Shown: one piece after another, positions 8,426 through 17,300 of the stretch
Position numbering within the stretch: position 1 is the first letter of the stretch
Layout of the letters: every line of letters begins with the position of its first letter
NCBI GenBank assembly: GCA_003142375.1
Contig: PLME01000004.1
Coordinates: 169,158 to 233,157 of the forward strand
Reading direction: 5' to 3'
Length of the DNA stretch: 64,000 nt
Origin: Dehalococcoidia bacterium
Lineage (GTDB): Bacteria > Chloroflexota > Dehalococcoidia > GIF9 > UBA5629
Program-made: the position numbers and the translations under genes
Notes under the pieces: generated by a model
Databases searched by the model: none
Seen by the model: the letters and a program-made list of their open reading frames with translations, nothing else
What the model was told of the DNA's origin: nothing

Positions 8426-9862
8426 CTATTTAACCATTTGTATTGCCGGGGGTACCCATGACTTGTCCATCACCGACTTTTGGGGCCAGTACAGACGCAG
8501 CGTCAGTGAAAAGCTACCGCTGGCCGGAGTGGGTAACCAGTTGGGCATCTTGGCAGAGTCAGGTGAATCGCGCTGTATGTAGATGTCAATCGAGCCGTCG
8601 GGATTCTTCAACAGAGGCGGGTCACTTAATGAGCCCAGACAGTATCTATTGATCGGGTTGGCTGCAAACAGGATTTTTTCATTGTACATGGAAAGCGACC
8701 AGAAGCCGTTTACAGGCGGTATGCCATCCTTGTCGAAATGAATTACATATTTGTTAGTGCTCGAAAACTTGGCTCCATCGCCGCTGGTTGCTGCTGAGGC
8801 ATAGAAAGCGTCATCAATTAGATTAGCCCCCAGCCCCCGATAAGCTATAGCTGCTCTCAGCGTGTAGTCAGTCCCGTAATTGCCGGTATCGTAAGAGAGT
8901 TGCCACCCATTCTTGACAGCACCCATTCCTTCTGCAGGAATTCCAGTCAGAGCGGACTGATAGCCGGTTTGGATTGCCGACTTAATTCCATTGTCCAGCC
9001 CCGCAAAATATGACTTATAGTCAACTCCAGCCCTGATGCCAATCTTTGCCATCCTATCCAGCGCCGGCGCATCTGCTGGATAAGGTGGGCTTTCAATCAT
9101 CAACTGGCAGACATAGTTGAAATAGCTGGCTGCATCCAGAGCCAGCAACTGGTTCAGAGGCGAAACCCTGGTATTGACATTAGGATCGACCGGAACATTA
9201 GCCGGCGGCACATAATTGGTGCCCCAGGCAGAGAGCGGCGTCAGCTTCAGCTGGTCCTGAAGTTTCGAGACGTTCTGGTAGTCGGAAGGACCCGTACAGG
9301 CGATGCGACCGACTATCCAGACCCATCTGGTCGAAGATTTCATTTCTGTGAAGCCTTCAGGTAATTTGCCACTCCAATTCGGGCCAGTGATGGCAAAATT
9401 ACCAGATCCGGTACCGGTAGTGCGTGAGCCAGGCGAGGCAAAAGAGTCCGTCCAGTAGTTAAGCATAGGCATCAGGTAGTAGCGGCCCTGAGTGTCTGGC
9501 AGAGAAATGATAATAGGTTCTTTCCCGGTATCAACCCAGGCTGATGAATAAAGCGTGTCAGCATTTGGGTTTACTACATTAACAAAAGTCGCATCAGGAA
9601 ACACCTTCTTACTGCCGAATTGGTTGGCTGGCGACCCATACGCATTAGGTGCGGGGACTGCGGTAAAGACCTGCCGGGTGAGGTCCATAATGACTAGCGG
9701 GAAGCCGTATACCGCGGCATCATAAGCGATTTGCTGGGCTTCCTGAGGGCTACTATTTTGCTGCGCTGTATTCGTCGTGGAGGCGCATCCAGTAGCTAAA
9801 GTACACAATATGATCAGTAAAACGATGAGAATTAGAAACCTATGCAGAATTATATTTTTCAT
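8426..9862 (-). CDS. DUF1254/DUF1214 lipoprotein (478 aa)
   Basis: Signal peptide with lipobox LATGC (Cys 26), so probably anchored outside the membrane. An N-terminal DUF1254 region (about 45-180; YGFPLVIMD and NPNADTLYSSAWVD are typical) is followed by a DUF1214 region (about 340-470; NGFWSLSMYNE). These families are widespread in bacteria with no established reaction. The gene is the only full gene between tRNA relics F2 and F3, so it is a candidate cargo of a 1.7-kb integrated segment, although its codon use and GC look more like core genes than the AT-rich zone to its left. Confidence 0.92.
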   Translation of the reverse strand: MKNIILHRFLILIVLLIILCTLATGCASTTNTAQQNSSPQEAQQIAYDAAVYGFPLVIMDLTRQVFTAVPAPNAYGSPANQFGSKKVFPDATFVNVVNPNADTLYSSAWVDTGKEPIIISLPDTQGRYYLMPMLNYWTDSFASPGSRTTGTGSGNFAITGPNWSGKLPEGFTEMKSSTRWVWIVGRIACTGPSDYQNVSKLQDQLKLTPLSAWGTNYVPPANVPVDPNVNTRVSPLNQLLALDAASYFNYVCQLMIESPPYPADAPALDRMAKIGIRAGVDYKSYFAGLDNGIKSAIQTGYQSALTGIPAEGMGAVKNGWQLSYDTGNYGTDYTLRAAIAYRGLGANLIDDAFYASAATSGDGAKFSSTNKYVIHFDKDGIPPVNGFWSLSMYNEKILFAANPINRYCLGSLSDPPLLKNPDGSIDIYIQRDSPDSAKMPNWLPTPASGSFSLTLRLYWPQKSVMDKSWVPPAIQMVK

Positions 9863-9978
9863 ATGATTCCATTACCTTTTCACTACACTAGTTTCCAAGC
9901 AATTATACTACGACTCCGCAATATTTCACCTTTCCCAGGGAGATGAAATCTGCAACGATATCAAAAGCTGAACTTGGC

Positions 9979-10024
9979 ACTCATAAGCCCTTGGTCACTA
10001 GTTCGAATCTAGTCGCTGCCACCA
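9979..10024 (+). repeat. 3' half of a CAT-anticodon tRNA, att scar F3
   Basis: Nearly identical to F2 at 8245-8290 (anticodon loop CTCATAA to CCA), in the same orientation. F2 and F3 enclose the DUF1254 gene. Confidence 0.8.
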
Positions 10025-10053
10025 CTCCTCTTAAATCCTCCCTGTCCCTTATC

Positions 10054-10105
10054 ACGTCATTGCGAGGCGCATGGCGCCGTGGCAATCTCTATAAGCGAAG
10101 GAATC
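10054..10105 (+). repeat. Degenerate REP-like sequence (CGTCATTGCGAGG type)
   Basis: Contains CGTCATTGCGAGG, then a GGCGCC palindrome and GTGGCAATCTC. Similar dispersed repeats are found in many bacterial genomes. One copy only in the window. Confidence 0.5.
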
Positions 10106-10148
10106 GATTCGAACCAAGGGACTGTTTAAAACCAACAGGCTCATTTAG

Positions 10149-10206
10149 CTGTGGGATGCTATGATGTGGTGGGAGCACATAAGAGATTTAGCCCGGTGGA
10201 TGGGAT
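10149..10206 (+). pseudogene. Recombinase 3'-tail relic R3
   Basis: About 58 bases match the recombinase 3' end (region encoding AVGCYDAVEAHKRFSPVDG) with substitutions and an indel. It lies 125 bases after tRNA scar F3, consistent with the far end of a decayed element. Confidence 0.65.
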
Positions 10207-10259
10207 AAAGGGGTAGCTTTTTATAGGGGCTCATTTTCGGGGAGCAGGTCACTATTAGT

Positions 10260-11204
10260 TTACACTTTACTACCTATGTAACTTTGCCAAATATCATCAA
10301 GGAGATTTTCAGGAGGAGATGGCGGCATTGGTATTGCTGGACGTATAAGTAGTATGGGTTGTGATGATTCCTCCACAATCCTGTTTGCCACGCTACCGTA
10401 CACCCTGCGACTAACCCCAGCGCGTCCTTGGGTAGCAATAACTATCAGGTCAATATTCTCTTCTTTGGATACGTGCATGATGGTTTTTACAACTTCTCCG
10501 GTTTGAGCTTTTACGACCCTTGATTTTACCTTCATTCCTTTTTTCTTTAGTGCAGCCATTGTCTTATTGAGATAAGTTGTTGATAATTTTTCCATCTCTC
10601 CCCACATATTGTCCTGGTATTTCTTCCAGGTCGGGTTAATAGGGCGTGAGCCGTACGATGGTACGATCGGTGGTTCGCAGATATGGAGGAGTAAGATTTC
10701 CTTATTAGTCTTCTTAGTTAATTCCTCAACATAAGGAAAAACAGATTCGGAGAAAGAAGAGCCATCAACAGGAATTAATATCCTGTTGAATTCCGCTGAA
10801 ACTTCACGAGATTTTGATTTTATTAAAAGGACGGGAATTTCGGTGCCATAGAGGACTTTCTGGGCTATACTTCCAAACATCCACTGTTTAGCCTTTGAAT
10901 AACCGTGTGTGGCCATGACAACCAAGTCTATTTTGTTATTATTTGCGTATTTAACTATTTCTTCTGCCACGTCACCATAGCTTGTAGCCGTGGTAGTTTT
11001 TATTCCTTCTGTATTGAGTTCTTTAGCATTAACTTCCAGATAGGATGAGAAAAGGCGGTCACGTCTATCAACGAAAATGGTCAAACTAACAGCAAAAAGT
11101 ATCACCTGGCTTTTTTTAAGCTTTGCTATACTTTTAGCGTATGGGAGAGCTTTTTCGGCTAGCTCAGAGCCGCTCAAAGGAACTAGTATTTTTTTATATG
11201 CCAT
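10260..11204 (-). CDS. Tandem universal stress protein (two UspA domains)
   Basis: A 314-residue protein of two Usp domains (about 4-135 and 145-292). Each keeps the ATP-binding pattern GxxG(9x)G(S/T): ATHGYSKAKQWMFGS in the first, ATQGRAGVSRRVYGS in the second. The ATG at 11204 follows AAAGGAG. Tandem UspA proteins are usually cytoplasmic ATP-binding stress regulators. It stands alone between recombinase relics. Confidence 0.95.
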   Translation of the reverse strand: MAYKKILVPLSGSELAEKALPYAKSIAKLKKSQVILFAVSLTIFVDRRDRLFSSYLEVNAKELNTEGIKTTTATSYGDVAEEIVKYANNNKIDLVVMATHGYSKAKQWMFGSIAQKVLYGTEIPVLLIKSKSREVSAEFNRILIPVDGSSFSESVFPYVEELTKKTNKEILLLHICEPPIVPSYGSRPINPTWKKYQDNMWGEMEKLSTTYLNKTMAALKKKGMKVKSRVVKAQTGEVVKTIMHVSKEENIDLIVIATQGRAGVSRRVYGSVANRIVEESSQPILLIRPAIPMPPSPPENLLDDIWQSYIGSKV

Positions 11205-11305
11205 GGCTACTCCTTTCTGGTATAAAATTAATTATATTCTAATATACCTGTGGTGACAATGCTCATTCACCTAGCAGTGGATTCTTTAACCGCAAAACAA
11301 TGGGC

Positions 11306-11504
11306 AGGAATAGCGGTACATCCACACTTATTGAGGCATACATTTGCTATGTTGTGGTTGAAGAATAGTAGAGATAGCTTAATGCTTCAAAGATTATTGG
11401 GACATACAACGCTTATGATGACGAATAGGTATTGCCAAGCAGTAGGGTGCTATGATGCAGTGGAAGCACATAAGACATTTAGCCCGGTTGATAACATTAA
11501 ATAG
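11306..11504 (+). pseudogene. Recombinase C-terminal fragment R4
   Basis: The frame at 11250-11504 encodes, from about 11306, the last 65 residues of a tyrosine recombinase: VHPHLLRHTF (HxxR), LLGHTTLMMT and NRYC with the Tyr nucleophile. The Arg of the first half of the catalytic domain and everything before it are missing, so it cannot be active. It is closely related to the recombinase at 1447. Confidence 0.85.
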
Positions 11505-11591
11505 CATGGACCTGCATTACTGAAGGAGTTATTCAGTAGCTACGGCTTGATTAATGGGAGTAGTAATCGTGTTTGTTTTGACCCGTGATTC

Positions 11592-12026
11592 TCAGTCAGA
11601 CGATAAGATATTATCCAATGAAAGAATACCTTTTACCGTGGTTATTAGCTCCTTCGAGGAAATTGGTTTGTGTAAAAAATCCGAAGCTCCATAGCTATAG
11701 CCCAGTTGTAATTCCTTTAATCCAACCCCCGCCGGTCCCCGCTTTTCATCAATATTCCCCTTTGAACTAAGGAAAACAACCGGGATATTTGAAGTGTTTG
11801 GATCCAACCTCAATTGGCGGCAAACCGCATAGCCATCAGGCCCGGGCATGCTAATATCGAGGATTATGATATCCGGTTTTTCACTTTGTGCCTTTTCCAT
11901 TCCTTCGGTTCCGTCGAACGCAGTACTAACGTCATAACCTTCTTTTTGTAAGATGCGTGCCATGACCATTACCAGTGATTTGTTGTCATCGACCACCAAT
12001 ATTCTTTTACTACTACTTGTCATCAT
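11592..12026 (-). CDS. Response regulator, receiver domain only (144 aa)
   Basis: A CheY-like receiver with acidic pocket VVDDN, phospho-acceptor in IILDISMPG and the conserved Lys in HKPIS. There is no output domain. The ATG at 12026 follows AGGAGC. It lies 84 bases downstream of the hybrid kinase on the same strand and probably receives phosphate from that kinase's HPt domain. An insertion of about 15 residues after the FLSSKG segment is longer than in typical receivers. Confidence 0.93.
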   Translation of the reverse strand: MMTSSSKRILVVDDNKSLVMVMARILQKEGYDVSTAFDGTEGMEKAQSEKPDIIILDISMPGPDGYAVCRQLRLDPNTSNIPVVFLSSKGNIDEKRGPAGVGLKELQLGYSYGASDFLHKPISSKELITTVKGILSLDNILSSD

Positions 12027-12109
12027 CAGAGCTCCTCTTCATATGATTGGTTTTATATGAAATTTTATTTTATGACATCTCACTCTATCCTAATAATTGG
12101 CAAAAGAAA

Positions 12110-15100
12110 CTAAATTTCCGACAGCGAAAAGAACTCCGTAAATTGTTTAAATTCGGCTTCCAAGTTATCTATCAATCCTATTGTCCCTTCAAGGTTACCT
12201 ATACGGCCTTTTTCTTCAATGTGTTGGGCAATATCTCCAAGTATCATTCCTCCGAAGGTACGTGCATTACCCTTTATAGAATGCGCAGCCGCTTTAATTT
12301 TCTGGGCATTCAGTGACTCTACCCCCTCCTTTAACTGTTTTAACTGTTCCGGATAATCCTGCTCAATAAATATGCTAAGTGCCTCCAGTAGTAGTTCCTT
12401 ATCACCTCCAACTGCTTGTAAAGCGATTTCGAGGTCAACGGTCTTGTTCTCAGCGGGCTTCTTTTCTTCATCTCCGTTCTCGGCAACTATTCTTCCATCA
12501 GGCAGTAATTTGTCGATTAGAGCATAAAGGTCTTTGCTTTTAACCGGTTTGACCAAGTAATCATTCATACCGGCCACCAAACATTTTTCCTTGTCTTCCT
12601 TTGTGGCGTAAGCAGTCATAGCGACAATCGGTATATCCCGGCCCGACTTTTTCTCCTTACCTCGAATAACTTTAGTCGCTTCCAATCCATTCATTATAGG
12701 CATCTCCACATCCATGAATACGATGTCAAAATGGCTGTCAGCGATCTTTTCGCAGGCTTGGGCGCCGTTTCCAACTATAGATACAACATGCCCCTTTTTC
12801 TCCAGCATCTTTTTCGCGATTAATTGAGAAGTAGAGTTATCCTCTGCAACCAATATGTTCAGTTTTGGACTGTCGGTGCTGGAGATTTTGGTAGGGGGAT
12901 GCTCTATAACAACTTGTTTCTGCTCGGTACGAGTCTTTTTAGCAAATTTTATCGTGAAGTGAAAGGTACTGCCGATTCCCACATCGCCTTCTACCCAGAT
13001 TCGCCCTCCCATTTTTTCTACCAGAGATCGCGATATTGTCAATCCGAGACCGGTGCCGCCTCGCCGTCGTTCTACCGAACTGTCGGCCTGCGAAAAGGCA
13101 TCGAAAATCAAATCCTGTTTTTCTTTCGGTATCCCGATTCCAGTATCCTTAACGGAAAAATGAAGCACTACCTTATCGTTCTCATCAATTTCTTTATTTA
13201 TAGATATAAGTATCTCTCCCTTTTCGGTGAACTTCACTGAATTGCTAAGCAAATTGAGCAGTATCTGACGCAGGTGGGTGGGATCACCCCATAATACAGT
13301 CGGCACGTCAGGCGATAATTGATGCATAATTTCCAAGCCTTTTTTTTGAGCAATCACGGACACTGTATTCGAAGATGCCTCGACTACAGATTCCAAATCA
13401 AATTCTTCAGACTCCAACTCAAATTTACCCGCTTCGATCTTGGAAAAATCCAGAATGTCACTAATAACACTTAAAAGTGCATCGGCCGATGATCTGGCTA
13501 ATGACAGGTATTCCTGCTGTTGGAGGTCCAGTTTACCGTCTGACAGCAGATCAAGTATGCCGGTTACCCCGTGCAACGGTGTCCTGATCTCATGACTCAT
13601 ACGCGCTAAGAATTCACTTTTTGCCTGATTTGCAGTGTTAGCTTCAACTATCGCTTTGCGCAGCGATACCTCCAATTCAGCCAGATGGTCACGATGCGAT
13701 CTTATTTCGTCCTCCATCTGTCTCCGCTCGGTGACATCGCTAATTGTCATGAGGTTGCATGGTTGATTATTTATGGTTATTATCCTCGCAGAAAATACCC
13801 CTCTTCGTATATGTCCAGCCTTGTTTCGGAATGTGATCTCCGCGTCGCTAACTTTATGTTCCTTTCGTATCAGCGGAGCTATTCTTGCATGTTCATCTGT
13901 ATGTGGCCACAATTGGAGTTCTCTTGCAGTACGACCTAAAACATTCTCACGGCTATAATCAATAAGTTTAAGAAAACTCTCGTTCACTTCAATAAATTTT
14001 CCATCAGTGAAGGAAGTAATGGCTGAAGGAGTAGGATTTGAGTCAAACGCGTTATAAAAAGCTTCATAGGCAATTATGTTTTTTAAAGCATTGGAACAGT
14101 GTGCGCTAATCATTTCCAGGATATCCAATGGTACTTCTCCATCGAGCATGAACAGCAAGGTACCCCATTTCTGGTCATCCAATATCACCGGCACGAAGAC
14201 GAAACTTTTGATACCCAGTGCGTTTTGTATCGAATCGCACATGACCTTTGGCCACGCATATTGAACAATTTGAGATAACTTTTTCTTAACAATCGGAGTA
14301 GTAGTTTCTTCAAGCTCTCGTACAATCCTAAACTGTGCGGATTTGAACTGTAGTTTTTCATCAGAAGATGCCTTTCCTAAATAGTCTGCCAGGTTGAAGC
14401 CGAGTGCGGTTGATGAACCTACAGCATCACTTTCTCCTATTCTAGAATAATACATGAGGATTAACTTGTCTTTAGTCTCATTATATTTCAAAGCTAATGC
14501 AAATCTGACGCCAAGCAGTTCCCGTGACCTTTCGGCAACGAGGCTCAATATATCGGTAGTGGTTTTGCATTTATTGGTGCCGAGTGCAATTTCTCGTACC
14601 TTGTATAGTTGATTGTTTCTGCGCTGTAATTCGGCATTTAAGCGCTTTAAGTCTTCTAGGGTTTTCTGCAAAGAGATCTCAGCCTGCTTGCGAGCAATAA
14701 TATCCCTGCCCTGCATCAAAATGCCGACGGCTTTTCCCTGGCTGTCCCTGATGAACTGGAGCCTGTTCTCGGTCCACAGGGTATGCCCGTCTTTGTGGTA
14801 AATCTCCAGCTCAATATCGTGATGGCGGTCGGGCGCCGCGGAGCCCGACTTTTCCATCTCCAACTCGGCTGCGAACTCGTTCAACGCCCTGTTCAGGGAT
14901 TCCGGAGTCATTTGCTTATCGATGGGCAAAGATATTTGCTCTTCGCGGGTATAACCGGTCAGCTTTTCGCAGGAAGATGATAACCATGTTATATTGAAGT
15001 CCATATCCATAATGGTTATGACATCGCTGGTATTTTCCGCCAGCAAGCGGTAGTTCTTTTCGCTTTCATCCCTGGCCCGCTCGGCAGCCCTGCGCGCCGT

Positions 15101-16708
15101 TATATCCCTTCCCTCTGCAAGAATACCAATCGCCTTTTCCTGCTCGTCCCTGATGAACTGGAATGTGCAGTCGAGCAGGACGGTATGGCCGTCTTTGCAG
15201 TAGAACTCCAGCTCCGTTGAAATAGTGCCGCCGGGTTCCGGAGTGCGTCCTCCCTTCTCAATATGTATCCATTTCCCAAGCAAATGCGCTGCTTTTCCTA
15301 GGGAGTCAGGCGTCAACTGTTTGTCCAGCGGCAGGATAATTGTTTCGTCCAGGCTGAAGCCCCTTACTTTCTCGCTGGACGGGCTTAACCAGGTAACATT
15401 GAGGTCCAGGTCCATCATCCACACAACATCGTTAATGTGTTCCGCCAGCAGACGATAGGTATCCTCGCTCTTCTGCAGGGCTTCTTCTGCTTTCTTGCGT
15501 GCGGAGATGTCCCTTGCCTCACCTACGACGGATACCACTCTGCCACTTGCATCCCTGATGATGCCGAACTTACTTTCTGTCCAGATTGTGGCGCCGTCCT
15601 TGCAGTAAAATTCCAATTCCAGGGTGATGACTGGATTGTGGTCCGGGTCAGCCTTTACCCTGGGAAACTCCGCAGCTAGGGCCGCGGTCGCCAGTTTGAG
15701 TGATTCCGGCGTGAGCTGCTTATCCAGAGGTATTTCTGCGACTTCTTCGAGAGTGAATCCGCGCATTTTTTGCCCTGACGGGCTCTGGTACGTGGTCTTG
15801 AGATTTTTATCCATCAGCCACACGGCATCAGTGGTATGTTCGGCTACCAGGTTGTATAGCTCCTGTGTCTTTCTTAATTCTTCTTCCGCCTGCTTGCGCT
15901 GGGTCACGTCATTGGAGATGCCACGCAGCCCGACTATCTCACCCTTATCGTTCCTGATAGGGAAGATCGAGTCTTCCCGGTAGCCTATCGTCCCATCCTT
16001 GTTAACGCCCACGGCGGAGCGCCGCCGCTGAGGAATACCGGTAACAAATACCCTGACATAGTCAGCTACGGTTTCGGACCAGTTCTCACGGGGCGTGAAC
16101 TGCTTATAGTTCATGCCCAGCATTTCTTGCCTGGTATAGTTATACATGTGGGCCGTGGCCTCATTAACTAAGGTGACGTTGCCCTTCGCATCAATTTCGT
16201 AGTATGCCTCATCCATTTCTTCGAGGATCTGGTGGTATTTCGCTTCAGAATCGAACAGTTCCTTCTGCAGCTTTTTCAGATCAGATATGTCTGAGAAGCT
16301 CTCAAGCAATAAATCCCGGCCGTCCAGGTTGCCACAAACTATGGTCTTAATGATAGGGATCGAGATGCCATCTTTTCTGAGTAAGACATGGTCCGCTTTA
16401 TCGACGGTCATCCCCAGGTCGAGCACAGGGCATTTGCCTATATCAGCCGAACAAACATAATTGTGGCATACCGAGCCGACTATCCTGTCTCTCGATTCAC
16501 CAAACATCCTGGCTAATGTCTGGTTAATATATACGATACTGTGTGTGAGAGGGTCTATCACCATAATGCCGGAGGGCATTAAATCAAAGATGGTGCGGTA
16601 TTTTTCTTCCAGCTTCGAGAGCCCGTTTTGTAGTTTTTTCACGCGGGACACTTCCGCCGAGACCGGACCGGGGACGTTTTTCAGCTTCCTCTCACTGTGA
16701 ATCCGCAT
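12110..16708 (-). CDS. Hybrid sensor histidine kinase: six PAS, GAF, HisKA, HATPase, REC, HPt
   Basis: A 1532-residue, apparently soluble multi-sensor kinase. Approximate order: PAS 35-150, 155-275, 283-407, 412-543, 550-682; GAF 700-865; PAS 872-990; HisKA about 1035-1100 (HEIRTPLHG with the phospho-His); HATPase 1145-1265 (DTGIGIP, GGTGLGL); receiver 1298-1415 (FMDVEMPIMNG with Asp, VKPV with Lys); HPt 1440-1530 (AAHSIKGNA with His). All phosphorelay residues are present. PAS 3, 4 and 5 are clearly repeats of each other (LPLDKQLTPESL and LEFYCKDG recur), pointing to internal duplication. No TM segments, so the signal is cytoplasmic. The receiver gene at 11592 is its likely output. Confidence 0.95.
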   Translation of the reverse strand: MRIHSERKLKNVPGPVSAEVSRVKKLQNGLSKLEEKYRTIFDLMPSGIMVIDPLTHSIVYINQTLARMFGESRDRIVGSVCHNYVCSADIGKCPVLDLGMTVDKADHVLLRKDGISIPIIKTIVCGNLDGRDLLLESFSDISDLKKLQKELFDSEAKYHQILEEMDEAYYEIDAKGNVTLVNEATAHMYNYTRQEMLGMNYKQFTPRENWSETVADYVRVFVTGIPQRRRSAVGVNKDGTIGYREDSIFPIRNDKGEIVGLRGISNDVTQRKQAEEELRKTQELYNLVAEHTTDAVWLMDKNLKTTYQSPSGQKMRGFTLEEVAEIPLDKQLTPESLKLATAALAAEFPRVKADPDHNPVITLELEFYCKDGATIWTESKFGIIRDASGRVVSVVGEARDISARKKAEEALQKSEDTYRLLAEHINDVVWMMDLDLNVTWLSPSSEKVRGFSLDETIILPLDKQLTPDSLGKAAHLLGKWIHIEKGGRTPEPGGTISTELEFYCKDGHTVLLDCTFQFIRDEQEKAIGILAEGRDITARRAAERARDESEKNYRLLAENTSDVITIMDMDFNITWLSSSCEKLTGYTREEQISLPIDKQMTPESLNRALNEFAAELEMEKSGSAAPDRHHDIELEIYHKDGHTLWTENRLQFIRDSQGKAVGILMQGRDIIARKQAEISLQKTLEDLKRLNAELQRRNNQLYKVREIALGTNKCKTTTDILSLVAERSRELLGVRFALALKYNETKDKLILMYYSRIGESDAVGSSTALGFNLADYLGKASSDEKLQFKSAQFRIVRELEETTTPIVKKKLSQIVQYAWPKVMCDSIQNALGIKSFVFVPVILDDQKWGTLLFMLDGEVPLDILEMISAHCSNALKNIIAYEAFYNAFDSNPTPSAITSFTDGKFIEVNESFLKLIDYSRENVLGRTARELQLWPHTDEHARIAPLIRKEHKVSDAEITFRNKAGHIRRGVFSARIITINNQPCNLMTISDVTERRQMEDEIRSHRDHLAELEVSLRKAIVEANTANQAKSEFLARMSHEIRTPLHGVTGILDLLSDGKLDLQQQEYLSLARSSADALLSVISDILDFSKIEAGKFELESEEFDLESVVEASSNTVSVIAQKKGLEIMHQLSPDVPTVLWGDPTHLRQILLNLLSNSVKFTEKGEILISINKEIDENDKVVLHFSVKDTGIGIPKEKQDLIFDAFSQADSSVERRRGGTGLGLTISRSLVEKMGGRIWVEGDVGIGSTFHFTIKFAKKTRTEQKQVVIEHPPTKISSTDSPKLNILVAEDNSTSQLIAKKMLEKKGHVVSIVGNGAQACEKIADSHFDIVFMDVEMPIMNGLEATKVIRGKEKKSGRDIPIVAMTAYATKEDKEKCLVAGMNDYLVKPVKSKDLYALIDKLLPDGRIVAENGDEEKKPAENKTVDLEIALQAVGGDKELLLEALSIFIEQDYPEQLKQLKEGVESLNAQKIKAAAHSIKGNARTFGGMILGDIAQHIEEKGRIGNLEGTIGLIDNLEAEFKQFTEFFSLSEI

Positions 16709-17063
16709 GTGTCTTACCTATGGTGACCGAGGTTTCTATTGCCGCGCATAATATACCCATTATTAATGTGTAAATTTTATAGGAATGATGGTAAGGGTGT
16801 CTGCTTCTAACCGGCTCACTTCGGCTAGACTAATGGTTCTTTTTAGCCTTGACGTACATAGGACAAGGGATTTGTGTTTCTAAGGCTATTGAAAACTTCT
16901 TGCAATCCTGCAAGGATAACCTGCAAAAAGTGGTTGACCGAAGCGTAAGGACGGTGGCAGGAATTGGAATACTTCAGCCAGTGAGGAGCTATCATAAATG
17001 CCGTACGTCGCTAATATACCTGCTATAATGCTAATGGAAACGAATTTAATACGGAGGTCAGAC
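16709..17063. other. Intergenic stretch with a possible recombinase N-terminal relic (about 16876-16920)
   Basis: The bases from 16880 translate to about KAIENFLQSCKDN, resembling QAIDSFLLSCKVEG near the N-terminus of the recombinase at 1447, and the DNA is also similar. The match is short and diverged. Nothing else is seen here. Confidence 0.35.
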
Positions 17064-17165
17064 ATGGGAAGCAAAGGAAGAAGGAACGAGAAAAAGCCTA
17101 AGAAAAAAGTAGAAACGAAGTCAACAGCGAAGACACCGGATAAGACAGAACAAAAAAAGAGATAA
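17064..17165 (+). CDS. Small Lys-rich protein (33 aa)
   Basis: The ATG at 17064 has GGAGGT 5 bases upstream. The product begins MGSKGRRNEKKPKKK and ends KTEQKKR; 12 of 33 residues are Lys. Composition and ribosome site support a real gene; it may bind nucleic acid. Opposite-strand frames over it have no ribosome site. Confidence 0.6.
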   Translation: MGSKGRRNEKKPKKKVETKSTAKTPDKTEQKKR

Positions 17166-17225
17166 TAGTACCGGTAATACGAATTGGAACACGCCGGCAA
17201 CCCAATTCACTCTTGGTTTTTTTCG

Positions 17226-17255
17226 GAAATTTCATTGTACTATCAATGAAATTTC
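17226..17255. promoter_or_regulatory. Perfect 12-bp inverted repeat upstream of catalase
   Basis: GAAATTTCATTG and its exact complement are separated by 6 bases, 45 bases before the catalase ATG. It has no T-run, so an operator is as likely as a terminator. It does not match the PerR or OxyR consensus that I know. Confidence 0.5.
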
Positions 17256-17300
17256 ACCGCGAAAATATCCTTGGAGGTAATTTGGCATGAGGAGGATGAA

